Positions 14,219 to 26,799 of a stretch of 64,000 nt of DNA are shown here, in pieces. Within the stretch, counting starts at the first letter, position 1, and every line of letters starts with the position of its first letter. The stretch is from Adineta steineri (Eukaryota > Rotifera > Eurotatoria > Adinetida > Adinetidae). The DNA lies in NCBI GenBank assembly GCA_905250115.1, contig CAJNOI010000044.1:555605-619604 (forward strand). The letters run 5' to 3'. The notes under the pieces were generated by a model. That model saw nothing but the letters and a program-made list of their open reading frames with translations, made no database searches and was not told the DNA's origin. The position numbers and the translations under genes were made by a program.

Positions 14219-16159
14219 TTAAATATAATCTAATATTGTATTTCGTGCTCCTAATTCCTTTCCTTTTTGTACTCGTTCAATATCAATTCGAGTTAATAAT
14301 ACTTCTGGATGTTTTTTATATTCTTTACGAAATGTACGAATTAAAATATTGACTGCATGTCCAAATTCTAGTAATGCTTGTTTCATTGTTTGTTTTTGAA
14401 TTGCTAAACAATGACCAAGACCATTTCGAGTCCTAGCAAAATCATAATGTTTATATGGTAAACATTGTTTTTGTATATCGAAAGCTGTTTGAAAAGATTT
14501 TTCCGCTTGATTTATATCATGTTTAACAAAATATGTATAACCAATACCAATAAATGATTTTGCAATATCAGGATGAATATCTGGTAAATTTTTACATAAT
14601 GTATCATTTCCTAATGTAAAATGTTCTAATGCTTGATCAATTTGTTGTGTAACAGTTAAACTAATAAAACCAAGAGCAATATTTGCTCGTGCACGTACAA
14701 TTTTATCAGTTGCATCTGATATTATTTTCATTAATATTGTGCGTCCTTTTGTAATATTATCATTTGATGTTAATATATTAACATACGCACGTAATAAATT
14801 AGCATCATGAGAATCTTCAGGTAATTTTTCAAGATATTGATTTGCTTGTTCACAATGATTTTGACGTATAGCTAATTCAGCTAATTCTTCATAATGATTC
14901 GTATTTTCAAACCATTTTTCTGCTTGATAATATAAACTTTTATACATTAAAATTCGACCAAATCCATGATGAATACTATTTAATTTATTTAAATCATTCA
15001 AATAATATTCATATAGATTTTGAATAGATTGATTTTTATTAAGTGTGGAACATATATTCATACCAATTAACCAATATGGATCTTCTTGTTCAATAAATTC
15101 AATTTTCATAATTCGATATCGTGATCCAAACCAAAATAATACTTGATCAGTTTCGATTTCACAATAAGGAACAATATGAGATGTTTCCGCATCAACATTT
15201 ATTTCAAATATAACTTTATATTTTGTTTTTTCATCCTTCTTATCAACTATTGAATTCAATGCTGCATCTCTATGAGCATGTGTTATAAGAAATTCAGTAA
15301 AAATAATAATATCACCGATACGATGTTTCATTCCGTCGAGTTCATCCGTTGTTAACCATGTACCATAATTAGCAGTAAATTTCGGTGTATCTTTTATAAA
15401 ACGATTACATTCATCAGTTATTTGTCGATAGAATGATCTTATAAACCAACGAAGTGTCCATAATTGAATTATATCAGTTGAATTTAAATGAATAGTAGAT
15501 AAATCTCGTTTATACCATTCTTTAATAGATAAATCTGGTTTAAAATTTTTTAATTTATCATTTTCTTCTTCATGTATTAGACAATAATTTTCAAAATCTT
15601 CAACTCCATCATTATTATCATCTGAATTTTGAAGTAAAAGATTAAGTGCAAGTTGATCATATATATTATTATCATCTTTAAAACGTTCTAATGGCTTTGG
15701 AATATATTCCTGTTGTTCTTGTTCTTGTTCATTTTGAACTTCCATTGGTTGTGGATTTTGTTTCGTAAGTTTTAATATATCATTTTGTATATGTTTAAGT
15801 ATCTTAGGAAAATCTGAATCTACACATTGAACTTTATCACATTGCTGTGCCCATTGATTATGTCTAACAATATCCATACAATAAACATAAATATCTTTAA
15901 CTTGATTTAATGGTTGAAGACGAGTTGGAACAAGCATGTGACCATATTTACCTGAAATAAGAATTGATATACATGGTGGTTCAGGTTCAGCTGATTCAAT
16001 TAATTCAAGACATGCTGTTGGATCGGTAAAGAAAAATACTTGTTCAAAAAGTGAAAGAAATATAGTTTTTATTTCAGGATCTTGTCCAGAATTATCATCA
16101 AGCCAAACAAGAGCGAGACCATTTTTTGGCGATTGCTTTTTTTCAGTAGATGTTGCCAT
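14219..16159 (-). CDS. ART-like / TPR repeat protein
   Basis: One uninterrupted 646-residue frame without introns. Residues 1-130 form an alpha/beta region of unknown fold (ALVWLDDNSG at the start). Residues about 215-365 resemble the arginine ADP-ribosyltransferase (ART) fold in layout: GTWLTTDELDGM stands where the family has its R-G strand, FLITHAHRDAAL where it has the STS segment, and ETDQVLFWFGSRYRI where it has the ExE strand followed by a V-L-F-x-x-G-S-x-F-R-I block. None of the three catalytic positions is clearly kept, so transferase activity is doubtful. Residues about 400-630 are TPR helices of the kinesin-light-chain type (LEHFTLGNDTL, AEKSFQTAFDIQKQC). ART-TPR proteins are numerous in bdelloids, to my knowledge. 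Role and location are unknown; no signal peptide or membrane segment is seen. Absence of introns could mean retroposition or a single-exon family. Confidence 0.7.
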   Translation of the reverse strand: MATSTEKKQSPKNGLALVWLDDNSGQDPEIKTIFLSLFEQVFFFTDPTACLELIESAEPEPPCISILISGKYGHMLVPTRLQPLNQVKDIYVYCMDIVRHNQWAQQCDKVQCVDSDFPKILKHIQNDILKLTKQNPQPMEVQNEQEQEQQEYIPKPLERFKDDNNIYDQLALNLLLQNSDDNNDGVEDFENYCLIHEEENDKLKNFKPDLSIKEWYKRDLSTIHLNSTDIIQLWTLRWFIRSFYRQITDECNRFIKDTPKFTANYGTWLTTDELDGMKHRIGDIIIFTEFLITHAHRDAALNSIVDKKDEKTKYKVIFEINVDAETSHIVPYCEIETDQVLFWFGSRYRIMKIEFIEQEDPYWLIGMNICSTLNKNQSIQNLYEYYLNDLNKLNSIHHGFGRILMYKSLYYQAEKWFENTNHYEELAELAIRQNHCEQANQYLEKLPEDSHDANLLRAYVNILTSNDNITKGRTILMKIISDATDKIVRARANIALGFISLTVTQQIDQALEHFTLGNDTLCKNLPDIHPDIAKSFIGIGYTYFVKHDINQAEKSFQTAFDIQKQCLPYKHYDFARTRNGLGHCLAIQKQTMKQALLEFGHAVNILIRTFRKEYKKHPEVLLTRIDIERVQKGKELGARNTILDYI

Positions 16160-16931
16160 ACTGTTTTATATTTTTTCCAACATAAAAATAAAGTAAATGT
16201 GATTGAGGTAGATTATTTTTTTTTCTCGTTCTTCCTTCGCTCGTTTACTTGTATTCACACGTTTTTCTTTCGACGAAGAAAATGCGTCCTTTTTTTTTCT
16301 TCCTTTTTCTTCGCATTCGTGAAGGTTATAAAATGTTTTTATCTATGAAGAATTTAAAAAGTACGGCAAATAGAATATTCATTACTATTTAAAATATTGT
16401 GAGATTGGATTTGTTCGCGGAAAATATATGAAATATTAGAAGATTTCAATCGTTGGCAACGAAACAGATAAAGAAAAGAAAATAATAGTTAAAAAAGTGA
16501 AGACATACAAATGCTTTTTTTATTATTCTCTATATATTTAATTACGGAATATTATCAACAGTACACATTTTTATAACTGAACGGTATCTTATATTCATTG
16601 AATTTTTAAGATCCTTATAATTATAATTTAGACTAGTTTTCTAACATATTTTAATATACAGTAAATTAATGATCAAAACTAAGGAGAACAAATTGTTTTT
16701 ATGTGATTTTCTCGGATTGGAGATGTAAGAATATCAATAGTATACTGAGTATTGGTATAGATATTATTTGAAGGTGTATATTTCACCATTTTCTTTCGTT
16801 TACTCTTATCTATCAACCAGCTTTTAACACATGTGTAACTCTTATTACCAAATCGATACACAATGGTGATCCTTCACAAAGAACGTGTGCGAACATTTTT
16901 TCGTATATAAATGATATACACTAAAATCTTC

Positions 16932-16992
16932 CTAATATGAACACCACTGGGACCGGAAAATAGTGTTCATTATACGGAGGTGTTCATTATAA
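16932..16992. repeat. Small hairpin with repeated GTGTTCATTATA
   Basis: ATATGAACACC near 16936 is inverted relative to GGTGTTCATTATA at about 16979-16991. A second copy of TGTTCATTATA lies between them at 16963-16974. The arrangement looks like the tip of a DNA-transposon remnant, but no second end was found. Confidence 0.3.
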
Positions 16993-17052
16993 AGAGTTAA
17001 TATATAATACAGCTTGAAATGGAAGAAATCTTAGAATATTTGCTTATACTTT

Positions 17053-17619
17053 TATAGTAGAGAAACACCACAGTATCTATTCTATTGTTCATTTCTTACC
17101 CATGTAAAAAAAACTATTGACGTAAAAATCAACTGAAAAATGATTATAATCGGTTAAAATTGGATTAAAAATCGATTTAAATCATACACCTTTGATCGAT
17201 TTTTGACATTTTTAACCGGTTCTGATCGAATATAACCGAGAAAAACTCAGCGTTTCTTGATTATTATGAAAAGCTTCAATTAAAATCGATTAAGAATTCA
17301 CAAAAAAATTGATTATAATTGATTTTTGTCAATGACAAATGGAAAAATATAGTTCGGGTTTCATCAATTACAATCAATGTTTTGTGAATTCTTAATCGAT
17401 TCTAATTGAAGTTTTTCATAATAATCAAGAAACGTTGAGTTTTTCTCGGTTATATCCGATCAGAACCGGTTAAAAATGTCAAAAACCGATTAAAGGTGTA
17501 TGATTTAAATCGATTTTTAATCATATTTTAACCGATTATAATCTGATTTTTCTTTAAATATTTTTACATGGATTATAGTACAGAAACACCCGAGTATCTA
17601 TTCTATTGTTCATTTCTTA
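17053..17619. mobile_element. Foldback element flanked by 46-base direct repeats
   Basis: Two arms, about 17100-17324 and 17362-17571, are inverted copies with few differences, joined by about 37 bases. The outer ends are CCATGTAAAAA and its complement TTTTTACATGG. Outside them, 17053-17098 and 17574-17619 are direct repeats of 46 bases with three mismatches by my alignment (core GTATCTATTCTATTGTTC). No transposase is encoded. The direct repeats look like a target-site duplication of unusual length, or the element may have inserted into one unit of an older tandem pair. Confidence 0.75.
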
Positions 17620-17822
17620 TTAGTTAAACGATTTTAATAAAAAAAAAATTCAAACTATAATACAAAAACAAAACTTATTTTTTTCCACAAAAATCTTCCA
17701 ATGTTGTATGTCTTATTGCTTTCGAATCAATATATAGGTCTATTAATTTGAGTTTCTGCTTAATTCGAGTTCAAATATAAACGGATATTAAAAAAAAAGA
17801 ACTAATACATATTTCTAGGAGT

Positions 17823-17923
17823 AGATTTAGTTTTAGAATAATTTGCAGATAAATCCCCCTCACTCGCCCCTTGGTTGTATAAATGAATCATATACATCTT
17901 GGAGTAAAACTAAAACTGAATCT
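17823..17923. repeat. Short element with inverted ends
   Basis: AGATTTAGTTTTAG at 17823-17836 and CTAAAACTGAATCT at 17910-17923 are inverted, 13 of 14 bases matching. The middle is GC-richer (CCCCCTCACTCGCCCC). It is probably a MITE of about 100 bases; no clear target duplication was found. Confidence 0.45.
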
Positions 17924-19684
17924 GTTCTTAAATTTGAGCATTTATTTTCGAATTAATAGTATGCAGTTGGATGTTTATTTGTATTCGAATTCGAATTACG
18001 TAGCTCATCAAAACATGTGAGAGAAAGGAGGAAGAGGTCAAAAAAACATCGTGTACATTTTTTACATTGGAGAGGTAACAACAATACCAAACGAGATCGA
18101 AAAAAAGCGTTCACTGTTCAGAATAAAGAGCTATTCATATAGAAGAGATTCATTTGCAGCAAAAATGGCTCCGTCGGATCTGAAACAGTTCATAAAACAG
18201 AAGATTTCACTATCGAGAAGTTTTACTGTACTCTCATATATAAGTTTGCATACATATTGAAGACATTGATAAAACCTAAAAGGTTTGCATCTGTAGTGCA
18301 TTTTAATCGAGAAAATATTATGTTGCTCTTTGTGTATTCATTTGATTAGATTTTAATTATATCCATAAAATTTTATCAGAGAAGAAATCAATATATAAGA
18401 TGAATTAAGTTTCTATCATTTATATCAATACTTTTACATTATTTTCAGTTTTCTAATAGTACTTTTCATTCATAATATTTTTTTGTTTTTTTGATCAATA
18501 TTGTTATATTCATTTTTTCTAAGATTGGTGATTTGATATCTATCAGAATACTTTATTTACTTCATCATACCCATATATTTTTCGTATTAAAAGAATGAAT
18601 AGCGTTCGATACATTAATCATTTATGTGCATAATAAAGGTAAAGAAAACAAAAGGGCATTATATTATATTAATTGGATTGTTTTAATATAATGACTAGCT
18701 GTATTTTATTCTACTATATTTAGCTATTGGTTGTCACATAAACATATTTGTTATATGAAAGTATATTGGAGTTTATCTTTTGAATAATATGCATTTGCTT
18801 ATTATGCACAACGTAAGGGGTTATATAGAAATAAAATATGTTTTTTTTTCGTTTGTCATGTTTTATAAGCAATTTTTTCCAATCATCATATGTCAGTTGT
18901 ACCTGTGTATTACCTTGAACGACTAGTACGATGGTTTCAAACAACGTGTTAATCTAAGTTAGTTATATCGTTTCTTTTTTTTTTATTAAAAAAAAATTCT
19001 ATTAAATTTTCAAAATTAATTTCACGTCTTTACGCAAAACAAAATTGTCAAAAATAAATGATCAAAGTCAATAATTTGACCTATTGATTCTGTACTAATA
19101 TATAATTTCGAAGATAGAATATAAGGATGAGAATAAAAGTATATTCGAAACAAAACTAGATATTAAAAATAAACTTGTATGAAGAAAATAGACACAACAA
19201 TCGAAATAATTACTAATCTACTTTATTTATAGAAAGATTTAATTGTATATAGTTTATACGTATAAATATATTGTTTGCAATATTGACGGAAAAGAATGGA
19301 TTCTGTTTTAATTCATTGTTTTCAAATAACGTATGTAAAATTATCGTCCGATATATTTATCAGGCCATTTATCACGTGTTCAGTATATGTAGATCATGAT
19401 ATCTACTGAATGGAATGAATGAAAAGATAGTGATGTTCTACATGTGCTTTCTTACTGTATATATAGTGTTGAAAATGATTTAACTTTTCAGTCTCTTAAG
19501 TAAGTCATCGAGGTATACTGTGTCATTCTACAGTCATCTGTAATCTATCTAGAGTATTATTTTTATAGGTGATTAGGTGCAATTTCTATGGTATATAAAA
19601 TAGGCATGACTTGAAACACAATCATACATTTGTGAAGCAACGATAGATATTATTTATCATTATTTACATTCCCGTTCGAGTGAT

Positions 19685-21414
19685 ATGTTGGTTACAACTG
19701 TTCTTTTTATTTGTGTCGTATATTTATTTATTTCATATTTATGGATTATTAATAATTCTTATAATTATTTTAAACATCATGGTATTCCAGCACCACCATA
19801 TCGTTTCTTCTATGGTCATTATAAAGATCTTTGGTCAGTAAAATCATTTTCAAAAAAATTACAAGAATGGACAAGACAATATGGTTCGATATATGGATTA
19901 TATGCTGGTACAACACCAATGTATGTTGTATCCGATGTTGATTTTCTTGAAGAAGTTTATATTAAACAATTTTCATCATTTCATTCACGTCGTTTACCAG
20001 TTATATTACGTCTTCAAACCGGTCATAAAGTGCATTTATTTAGTGCAATTGGAGCGAGATGGCGTCGTCAACGACAAGTTATCAATCCAACATTTTCATC
20101 GACAAAACTTCAGCTAATGTCTCCACTTGTTAATAATTGTATTACAGCAATGTTAAATAAAATATCTAGTATTGTTCATAATAAAAATACTGAAATTAAT
20201 ATATATCTATTATATAAACGCATGACAATGGATGTTATATGTAAGTATATAATTATCTATGATATATATTATGCTGTAATTTTTTTTATTTAGGTCGTTG
20301 TGCATTTGGTATTGATACTGATATGCAAAATGATACTGATAATATATATTTAAGAAAATCAGCTGGAACATTTGAAATCGATGTTGATAGATTATCTATA
20401 GTTAAATTAACTAATTTATTACCATTTTTTATCAATCCTTTTCGTTATTTATTTTTATTTCAAATTGCTATTCGTAGAATATTAATAAGATTAATTCCAT
20501 CATTAAGTAAATATATTGAGGAAACACCTGGTTCATGGTTAACAAATCGTGTTAGAGATGTTGTTAATATTCGACGTACATCATCATTAAAACGTGTAGA
20601 TTTATTACAACTTATGATGGATGCTTCAACACATGATAAAGTTAAAGTAAGATTTATTTGAAAAAAAAACAACTTCTATAATTTCATTTTTAGGATCATA
20701 GTGATGAACGATTAATGTCAAAAGTATTACATTCAGATGAAGTTGTTAGTAATGTATTTCTTTTCATGATTGCTGGTTATGAAACAACATCAACTGCACT
20801 TGCTTATTCAACTTATGTACTCGCTACAGAACCACATATTCAAGATAAACTTGTTGCAGAAATCAATCAAATCGATTGGAAGAATAATAATGATGATGAA
20901 GATATTTATCAACAAGCAGTAAATCTTTCTTATCTAGATCTGTTCGTTCGTGAAGTTCTTCGAATGTATCCTATAACAAGTAAAGGACAATCAAGAGAGT
21001 GCAATACAACTGCAAATGTTTGTGGTCATATTATTGAAAAAGGTTGGTAATAGTATAAAAATTCATATTCATTCATCGATTTTTATTTTCGTTATAGATA
21101 GTATAATTCAACCGGATATATTTTCTATTCATTACAATGCAGATTTATGGGGACCGGAAGATCCAAATCTGTTTTTACCTGAACGACATAGTGTAAAACG
21201 TCATCCAGTTGCTTGGATCCCGTTTGGTGTAGGTCCACGAAATTGTATTGGAATGAGATTTGCTTTGATGGAATTAAAGATGTGTTTAATTCAATTACTT
21301 CGTGAATATCGAGTATTAGCTGGTGATAAAATTGAAGAAGGATTTCAAAGACAAGAAAGACTTGTTATACAACCTGAAGCAATATTTGTTAAACTTGAAA
21401 AACGTTCTTTTTAA
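19685..21414 (+). CDS. Cytochrome P450, CYP3-like
   Basis: A haem-thiolate monooxygenase anchored in the ER membrane; substrate unknown. Four exons join in frame: 19685-20240, 20294-20646, 20694-21042 and 21098-21414, giving 524 residues, normal for the family. Residues 1-22 form a hydrophobic N-terminal anchor, followed by the Pro-rich hinge HHGIPAPPYRFFYGH. The I-helix motif AGYETT is at about 330-335, ExxR in REVLRMYP at 390-393, and the haem loop FGVGPRNCIGMRFA has its cysteine ligand at 469. The haem-loop sequence and the ending VIQPEAIFVKLEK are closest to the CYP3/CYP5 clan by eye. All key residues are present, so the enzyme looks intact. The three introns are 47-56 bases. The family and clan-level call are firm; subfamily naming needs a tree. 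Confidence 0.93.
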
Positions 21415-22684
21415 AATAATTAATTATCATGTAGAAACAACCAAAAATTTTTTTTTTTTCTTTATAATTGTAAATTATTTTTTATTTTTAATCTAGAGTG
21501 GTAATAAAAATTAATTTCGAAAACATATCTTAGAGTATCATGTTTGTTTTATGTTAACGTTTTCTAGCAGATGATAAATCTCAAATATATCATTCAAATT
21601 TTATACAATACTAATGTAAGATAAAGTATATAAAATGTATTTTTTAGAAGGTTAGATGTAATAGTACATTAATCGTTATAAATCATATATGATTAGATGA
21701 AATGATCGATCAATCAATGTGATATAAATAAATAAATAAATAGTTATATTAATTAAACTTTTTGCTATTGTAAATTATAACGAAAAGTTAGTTGACTTTA
21801 GTTACTTATCAACTATTGACAAACTATATTGGTTAAATAGAATTTATAATTTAAAGTTTTTTCTTGAAAGAAAAATAAATCGCTTCCATATGGAAGAACT
21901 AATATTAACATTATGTAATACAAAAAAGGTTTTTAATTGCTTAGTACACAAAGACAATAGTGTCTATTATTCAACATCAGTGACATTAGTAAAGGTCTAG
22001 TTAGCCTATGTTCTTTTAAATGCTAACTAAATTAAAAGGAAAAAGTATAGATTATTATTTTTCAATTATAGAATAACCATTCTTTGTAGAGTCATTAGAC
22101 TTTCGCATTTACTTGTTCTCTTAACTTCCGCATTATTTTATAACTTGTAAATCACTTTCGTCTTTTTTTCGTTAAACAAAAACTACCATGTAAGTATGAT
22201 GATGATTGTATACCATTATGCAATCTTTTCAATGTGCCAAATGTTTGCCTTGTCCCATCTGTTTCTCACCAACGTTATTGAACACAAGCTAAATTGGTTA
22301 AAACTTTATCCTGTGATTGATATGAATTAAAATCATAGGTGATTTATGTATTCTATATCTACGTATGTATAAGACATTTAAGAAGACTATGTATTTGTTT
22401 CTTTTCATTAGAAATTTGCTTAATATTTTATACTTCGATACATACAATACATTCGGTCACATTCGTTCTTCCATTTAACGATGAACTCTTGACCAATTTT
22501 TTTCTCTCTTCATTCTTTTTTTTTCTTCTTTCTCATTCTTACGTTCTTTAATACAGACAATGTTCTATGCTGGTTCACATTCATCATTTTAACTTAGGCT
22601 TTTTTCCTCATTCTCTTTTTTTTCTCATTTCTTTTTGTACGTACAAGAAATCATCACTTTCTTTTTTTTTCTTTATTAGATCAA
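21415..22684. other. Spacer between P450 and LRR membrane protein
   Basis: A/T-rich sequence with no supported gene or repeat. T-rich low complexity at 22490-22680 immediately precedes the next start codon and may be an intron end or 5' UTR. Confidence 0.5.
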
Positions 22685-24843
22685 ATGTATCAAATCAATT
22701 TCGTATTTTTTCTTATATTATTTATTATATCCAGTATTCTAACTGATAATAATTTCAATTCAACAGAGACTTCTATTGTATCAATTGAACAATCATGTAT
22801 CTTTTGTCAAACAACAGCATGTCATTGTCCTACAGAAGAATTGACTTTGAATTGTTCATATTATTTACTTGATTTACCTTATATAGAAAATTGTTCACAT
22901 AGAATAATATGGGAAATTGTTGATTTTTCATCACGTAATTTTGAATCATTAGATTCAAAAAAACTTTTATCATTACGTATGAAACGTTTATTATTAAAAT
23001 CAAATTTAATAACAGCTATACATGATAATACATTTGATTCAATCGGTGATATTCTTATTGAACTTAATTTAGAAATGAATCAATTAGTAAATATATCATC
23101 AAATTGGTTAAATTCAAAATTAATTTATTTAAAAAAATTAAATTTAGCATTAAATCAACTTGAAGTTATTTCTTTCGATCATATTCAGTTATCTAATTTA
23201 CGCGAATTAAATTTATCACGTAATCAAATCGATATATTTCCCGATAAAATTCATCAATGGACTTCTTTAACTATACTTGATTTATCATTTAATAAACTTT
23301 CTAGTATACCTCGATATGCGCTTATGGGTCTCAATAATTTAACTTGGTTATCATTAGCATCAAATAGAAATTTAAATTGTAAGTAATTAAATTATTTAAT
23401 GTTATCACAATATACATAAGGTCAAAGAGTGTAGAATATTATCTATTTGCTGTATCATGGATGAATAGAAATATATTTTTCATACTACTTCAATTGAAAA
23501 GAAAAGGTTTTGAAGTGTTTGATGCTTTAGTACAAATGTGAGGAATAAGTATTAAACGTTTAAATATGATCACTTTAGAACATATGTTCGATGTTGTCAT
23601 AGCATTATTATCAGGGTAAACATCATTGCATTTTTATATGTAAGTATAAGAGACGGAAGATATCATTTACTTGTTCTATCGTCGAAAAGCAAAAATACAT
23701 AACTGACACTACTTCAACACACACAACAAAATGAGCTTATCGAACATGTAAAAGTACTTGATGCTTGAGTATAAGTATCAATTCCTTCAGTAAGTGAGCA
23801 CTCGAAATCGATTGTTTTTAAGATCAGTTGAAATCTTTAGATTTCATCAGATTTATGTATCAACTGCTATTTCTTGATAAGATATGTGTAATGAAATGTA
23901 TAGAAAATTTCCATAAGCTATTGTTTTAAAATTACAGGTAAAAATGAATGATTGTCCGAAAGCGATTTACACTGTAATATAATAGCTGCTTTATTTAATA
24001 TAAATCAATTTATCTCTAGGTATTATTCAAGATTCTTTTAAATATCTTAAATCATTACAATATCTTGATTTATCAAGTACAAGTTTACTTGAATTTGATG
24101 CATGTATATTATTTCCATTAATTGGTTTAAAAACATTACGAATTGAACATGTTACACTTAATTGTACATCATGTTGGTTACCTATAGCAAGAGAAAATTC
24201 ATTACAATTATTTGGACAATGTCTTAATAATCAAACAATTCAATCATTCGATTCACTTACGGATAAACAATTTCAATATGCTTGTTCAAAATCATCTATT
24301 GATTGTACATCAGATTATTGTGAACCAGGTTCAATAAATCATGATGGAATAATTCATAAAACATTTTCATTATCAAAAACTTCTTATAAAATAAAAAATC
24401 CTACAGTCAAAATTATACTTAGTATTGTATTTAGTATTATTACATTTATTATCTTAATTCTATTTATTATTTTATTATCTCGATGGAAACAAGGTAAAAA
24501 ATTATTTTGTTGTCATTTTCTTCAAACAACAACAGCAACAACAATAGCTGAAGCAACACGTCGTCGTCGTCAACATCATAAACAAATTATTGATAATAAT
24601 CCAGTTGTTATCGAATCTGTTGTTACACATGGTGCAAATATGAATGTACCACCATATCCATATAATAATTATGCGTATCTTAATGATGAAATTTCAAATA
24701 ATAAACGAAAACTCTATAATCCAATGTTTGCCGATTCTCCAACATCAGACATTCGGCAACAACAACAACAACCACCTGTAGTAGTAGTTGTATCAGATGA
24801 TAGTACTTCTTATAATAGTCATTCATATTCCGAACAACTGTGA
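22685..24843 (+). CDS. LRR single-pass membrane protein
   Basis: A probable cell-surface recognition or adhesion protein. Two exons, 22685-23378 and 24020-24843, join with a split Cys codon (T|GT) to give 505 residues. Residues 1-20 are a signal peptide (FVFFLILFIISSILT). A Cys-rich cap follows (CIFCQTTACHCP), then LRRs to about residue 270 (IYLKKLNLALNQLEVISF, NLRELNLSRNQIDIFP, SLTILDLSFNKLSSIP). A C-terminal cysteine cap lies at about 278-333, a transmembrane helix at 361-384 and a basic, low-complexity cytoplasmic tail with polyQ and polyV runs. The layout matches LRRC/LRRTM-like receptors, but there is no TIR or kinase domain in the tail, so the signalling partner is unknown. The 641-base intron is much longer than the usual 50-60 bases here. 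Confidence 0.85.
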
Positions 24844-25868
24844 CATGATAGAAATAAAAACTTTGCGAATGAGTGTATGTTTACCAACATCGAATATGTA
24901 CTTTCATATATTTGTAAAAAATAAAAATTCTATACTTTGGAATAATATATGTTTAACGGAGAAAAGTAAATAAGCTATATCGGTTTATGAAAAGATAATA
25001 TCAACTTATATGTTTTCTGTTTTTCAAAGAAATGTATAATGTGAACTAAAATGAACTGTTTGTGATTAAACATTTAATCATTCATGTATTAAATGTCTAT
25101 AAATAGTTCTGACAAGGTGTTAATAGAATATAATTATTACACTTGAATTCTTTGCTGCAAAAAAAAATGATTCATAGGTTCATTAACCTTGCAGTGATAG
25201 GAAAGAAAAGTCGAATTAAAAAGTCTCTACTGAATTATGTATGATTACGAGAAAAAAAAACAATTCGAATAGAATCCGTGTCAATGAAAAGATTCTGTTC
25301 ATTTCTTATTGAATTCAACATGTACTGACAATCGCGTTTTATGAAATATTAAAATCATCTATTTCACTATATTCTCATGTTTAGTAAGCACATGATTGTT
25401 CATTATACACGTACCTAATGACGTGTATGTGTGTGACATGCAATAGAATTACGTCATAGATGATCTTGACACGTATTTTAGATTTTTTTTCAAGGTTATT
25501 CATTCCGCTTTTTTTCTTCTAAAGACTTAGTTTGATGATATAATATTTAATTACTTCTATGAAACATCATCCATTATAGGATTCTATAATAATGTCAATC
25601 AATTTGTAAAACAATCAAACAAAAACTCTCGTACACTATATTTTATTTGATTCTTACAAACATTATAATCCGTAGTGTTTGTCGAATGTATTCCTGTATC
25701 TATAGACATCTATTGTCATACACTATATTTATATCTTTTGACTGATCAATCAAATCATCTGATTATTTCTTTAGCATTTGAAATAAATGTAACAGCATAT
25801 GACTGAATATATATATACCTATTCAGAACTAGTTTCCCATATTATTTATCGTTTAATACTGTACCATA
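24844..25868. other. Spacer between the two LRR genes
   Basis: No gene or clear repeat is seen. The sequence is A/T-rich with oligo-A runs. It must contain the promoter of the LRRC57 homologue, but no element can be pinned down. Confidence 0.5.
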
Positions 25869-26799
25869 ATGGGAAATAATAATAGTGCTACTGGTAATAG
25901 TCCCTTGAAAAAACATATTGAAACGGCAACAAAAACAGGTGTACTTCAATATGATAATAAGAAACTAAAGGAAGTATGTAGAAATCAATTGAATGATACA
26001 TCTCTTAATTTCGATTATTTATTAGATAAATCCTGGTCTTTGTCTACCAGGTTTGCGTAGTTTATCATTGAATGATAATGAACTTCAAACAATTCCTACG
26101 GAAATTAGTTTAATGGTTAATTTAAAAAATTTAAGTCTTCGAAATAATCAAATCGGTAGGATTCTTTCTTATCTATTAAAAATAAATTTTTAAATTTTTA
26201 GTTCAATTACCTGATTGTTTTGGTCAATTGAAAAAACTTGAAAATATTCAATTAGGTCAAAATCAACTTTATACATTACCATCATCATTTGCAAATTTAA
26301 GTAATTTAAAACATATAACTTTATCAAATAATCGTTTTACAATTATTCCTGAATCAATACTTAAATTACAAAATTTACAATTACTTGATTTATCATCGAA
26401 TCAAATAACACAAATTCCAGATCAAATTCAAACACTTCAAGTTGATGAATTAAATCTTAATGACAATCGAGTAAGATATTTTTCTTTTTTTTAATATTTA
26501 TCTATTTATTATTTTTTAGGTGAATAAAATTTCGGATCATATTCGTTTATGTCCTCGTTTGAAAACATTACGTCTTGATCGAAATAATCTTAATTTAGAT
26601 CTTATTCCAGTTAGTTTATTACTTGATTCAAATTTATCATTACTTTCATATGATGGAAATCGATTTGATGAAAAAGCTTTTCAAGGCAAAGAAGGATACG
26701 AACAAGTAATTATATATATTTGATAAAAATTAAGTATATATCGATTCTCTATTTTAGTACATGCAACGGTTTACAGCTAGTCGACGAAAACTTGAATAG
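25869..26799 (+). CDS. LRRC57: LRRC57 homologue (N-myristoylated LRR protein)
   Basis: A small cytosolic, membrane-tethered LRR protein of unknown biochemical role in animals. Five exons join in frame: 25869-25973, 26026-26155, 26202-26470, 26520-26705 and 26758-26799, giving 243 residues against about 239 in vertebrates. Gly2 in MGNNNS fits N-myristoylation, followed by the family block LKKHIETATKTGVLQ. Seven LRRs line up one to one with the vertebrate protein as I recall it (LRSLSLNDNELQTIP, LKNLSLRNNQIVQLP, LQLLDLSSNQITQIP, VDELNLNDNRVNKIS, LKTLRLDRNNLNLDLIP), and the conserved end YMQRFTASRRKLE is present. The first intron is only 52 bases; reading through it gives a false stop. The first exon junction was chosen because it alone keeps frame. 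Confidence 0.9.

Larger units (their letters stand above)
16160..19684. other. Repeat-rich spacer upstream of P450
   Basis: No credible gene. It holds a small hairpin (16932-16990), a foldback element with long flanking direct repeats (17053-17619) and a short inverted-repeat element (17823-17923), all listed separately. The rest is A/T-rich. The final 200 bases should include the P450 promoter and 5' UTR, but no specific motif can be supported. Confidence 0.55.

Noticed and set aside
18051..18260. Plus-strand frame of 69 residues in the spacer
   Set aside because: No domain, no splice partners and no compositional contrast with flanks.
25974..26050. A 77-base intron in LRRC57 ending at CCAG
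   Set aside because: It gives the wrong phase for the next exon; the 52-base intron ending at 26025 keeps the frame and restores the first repeat.
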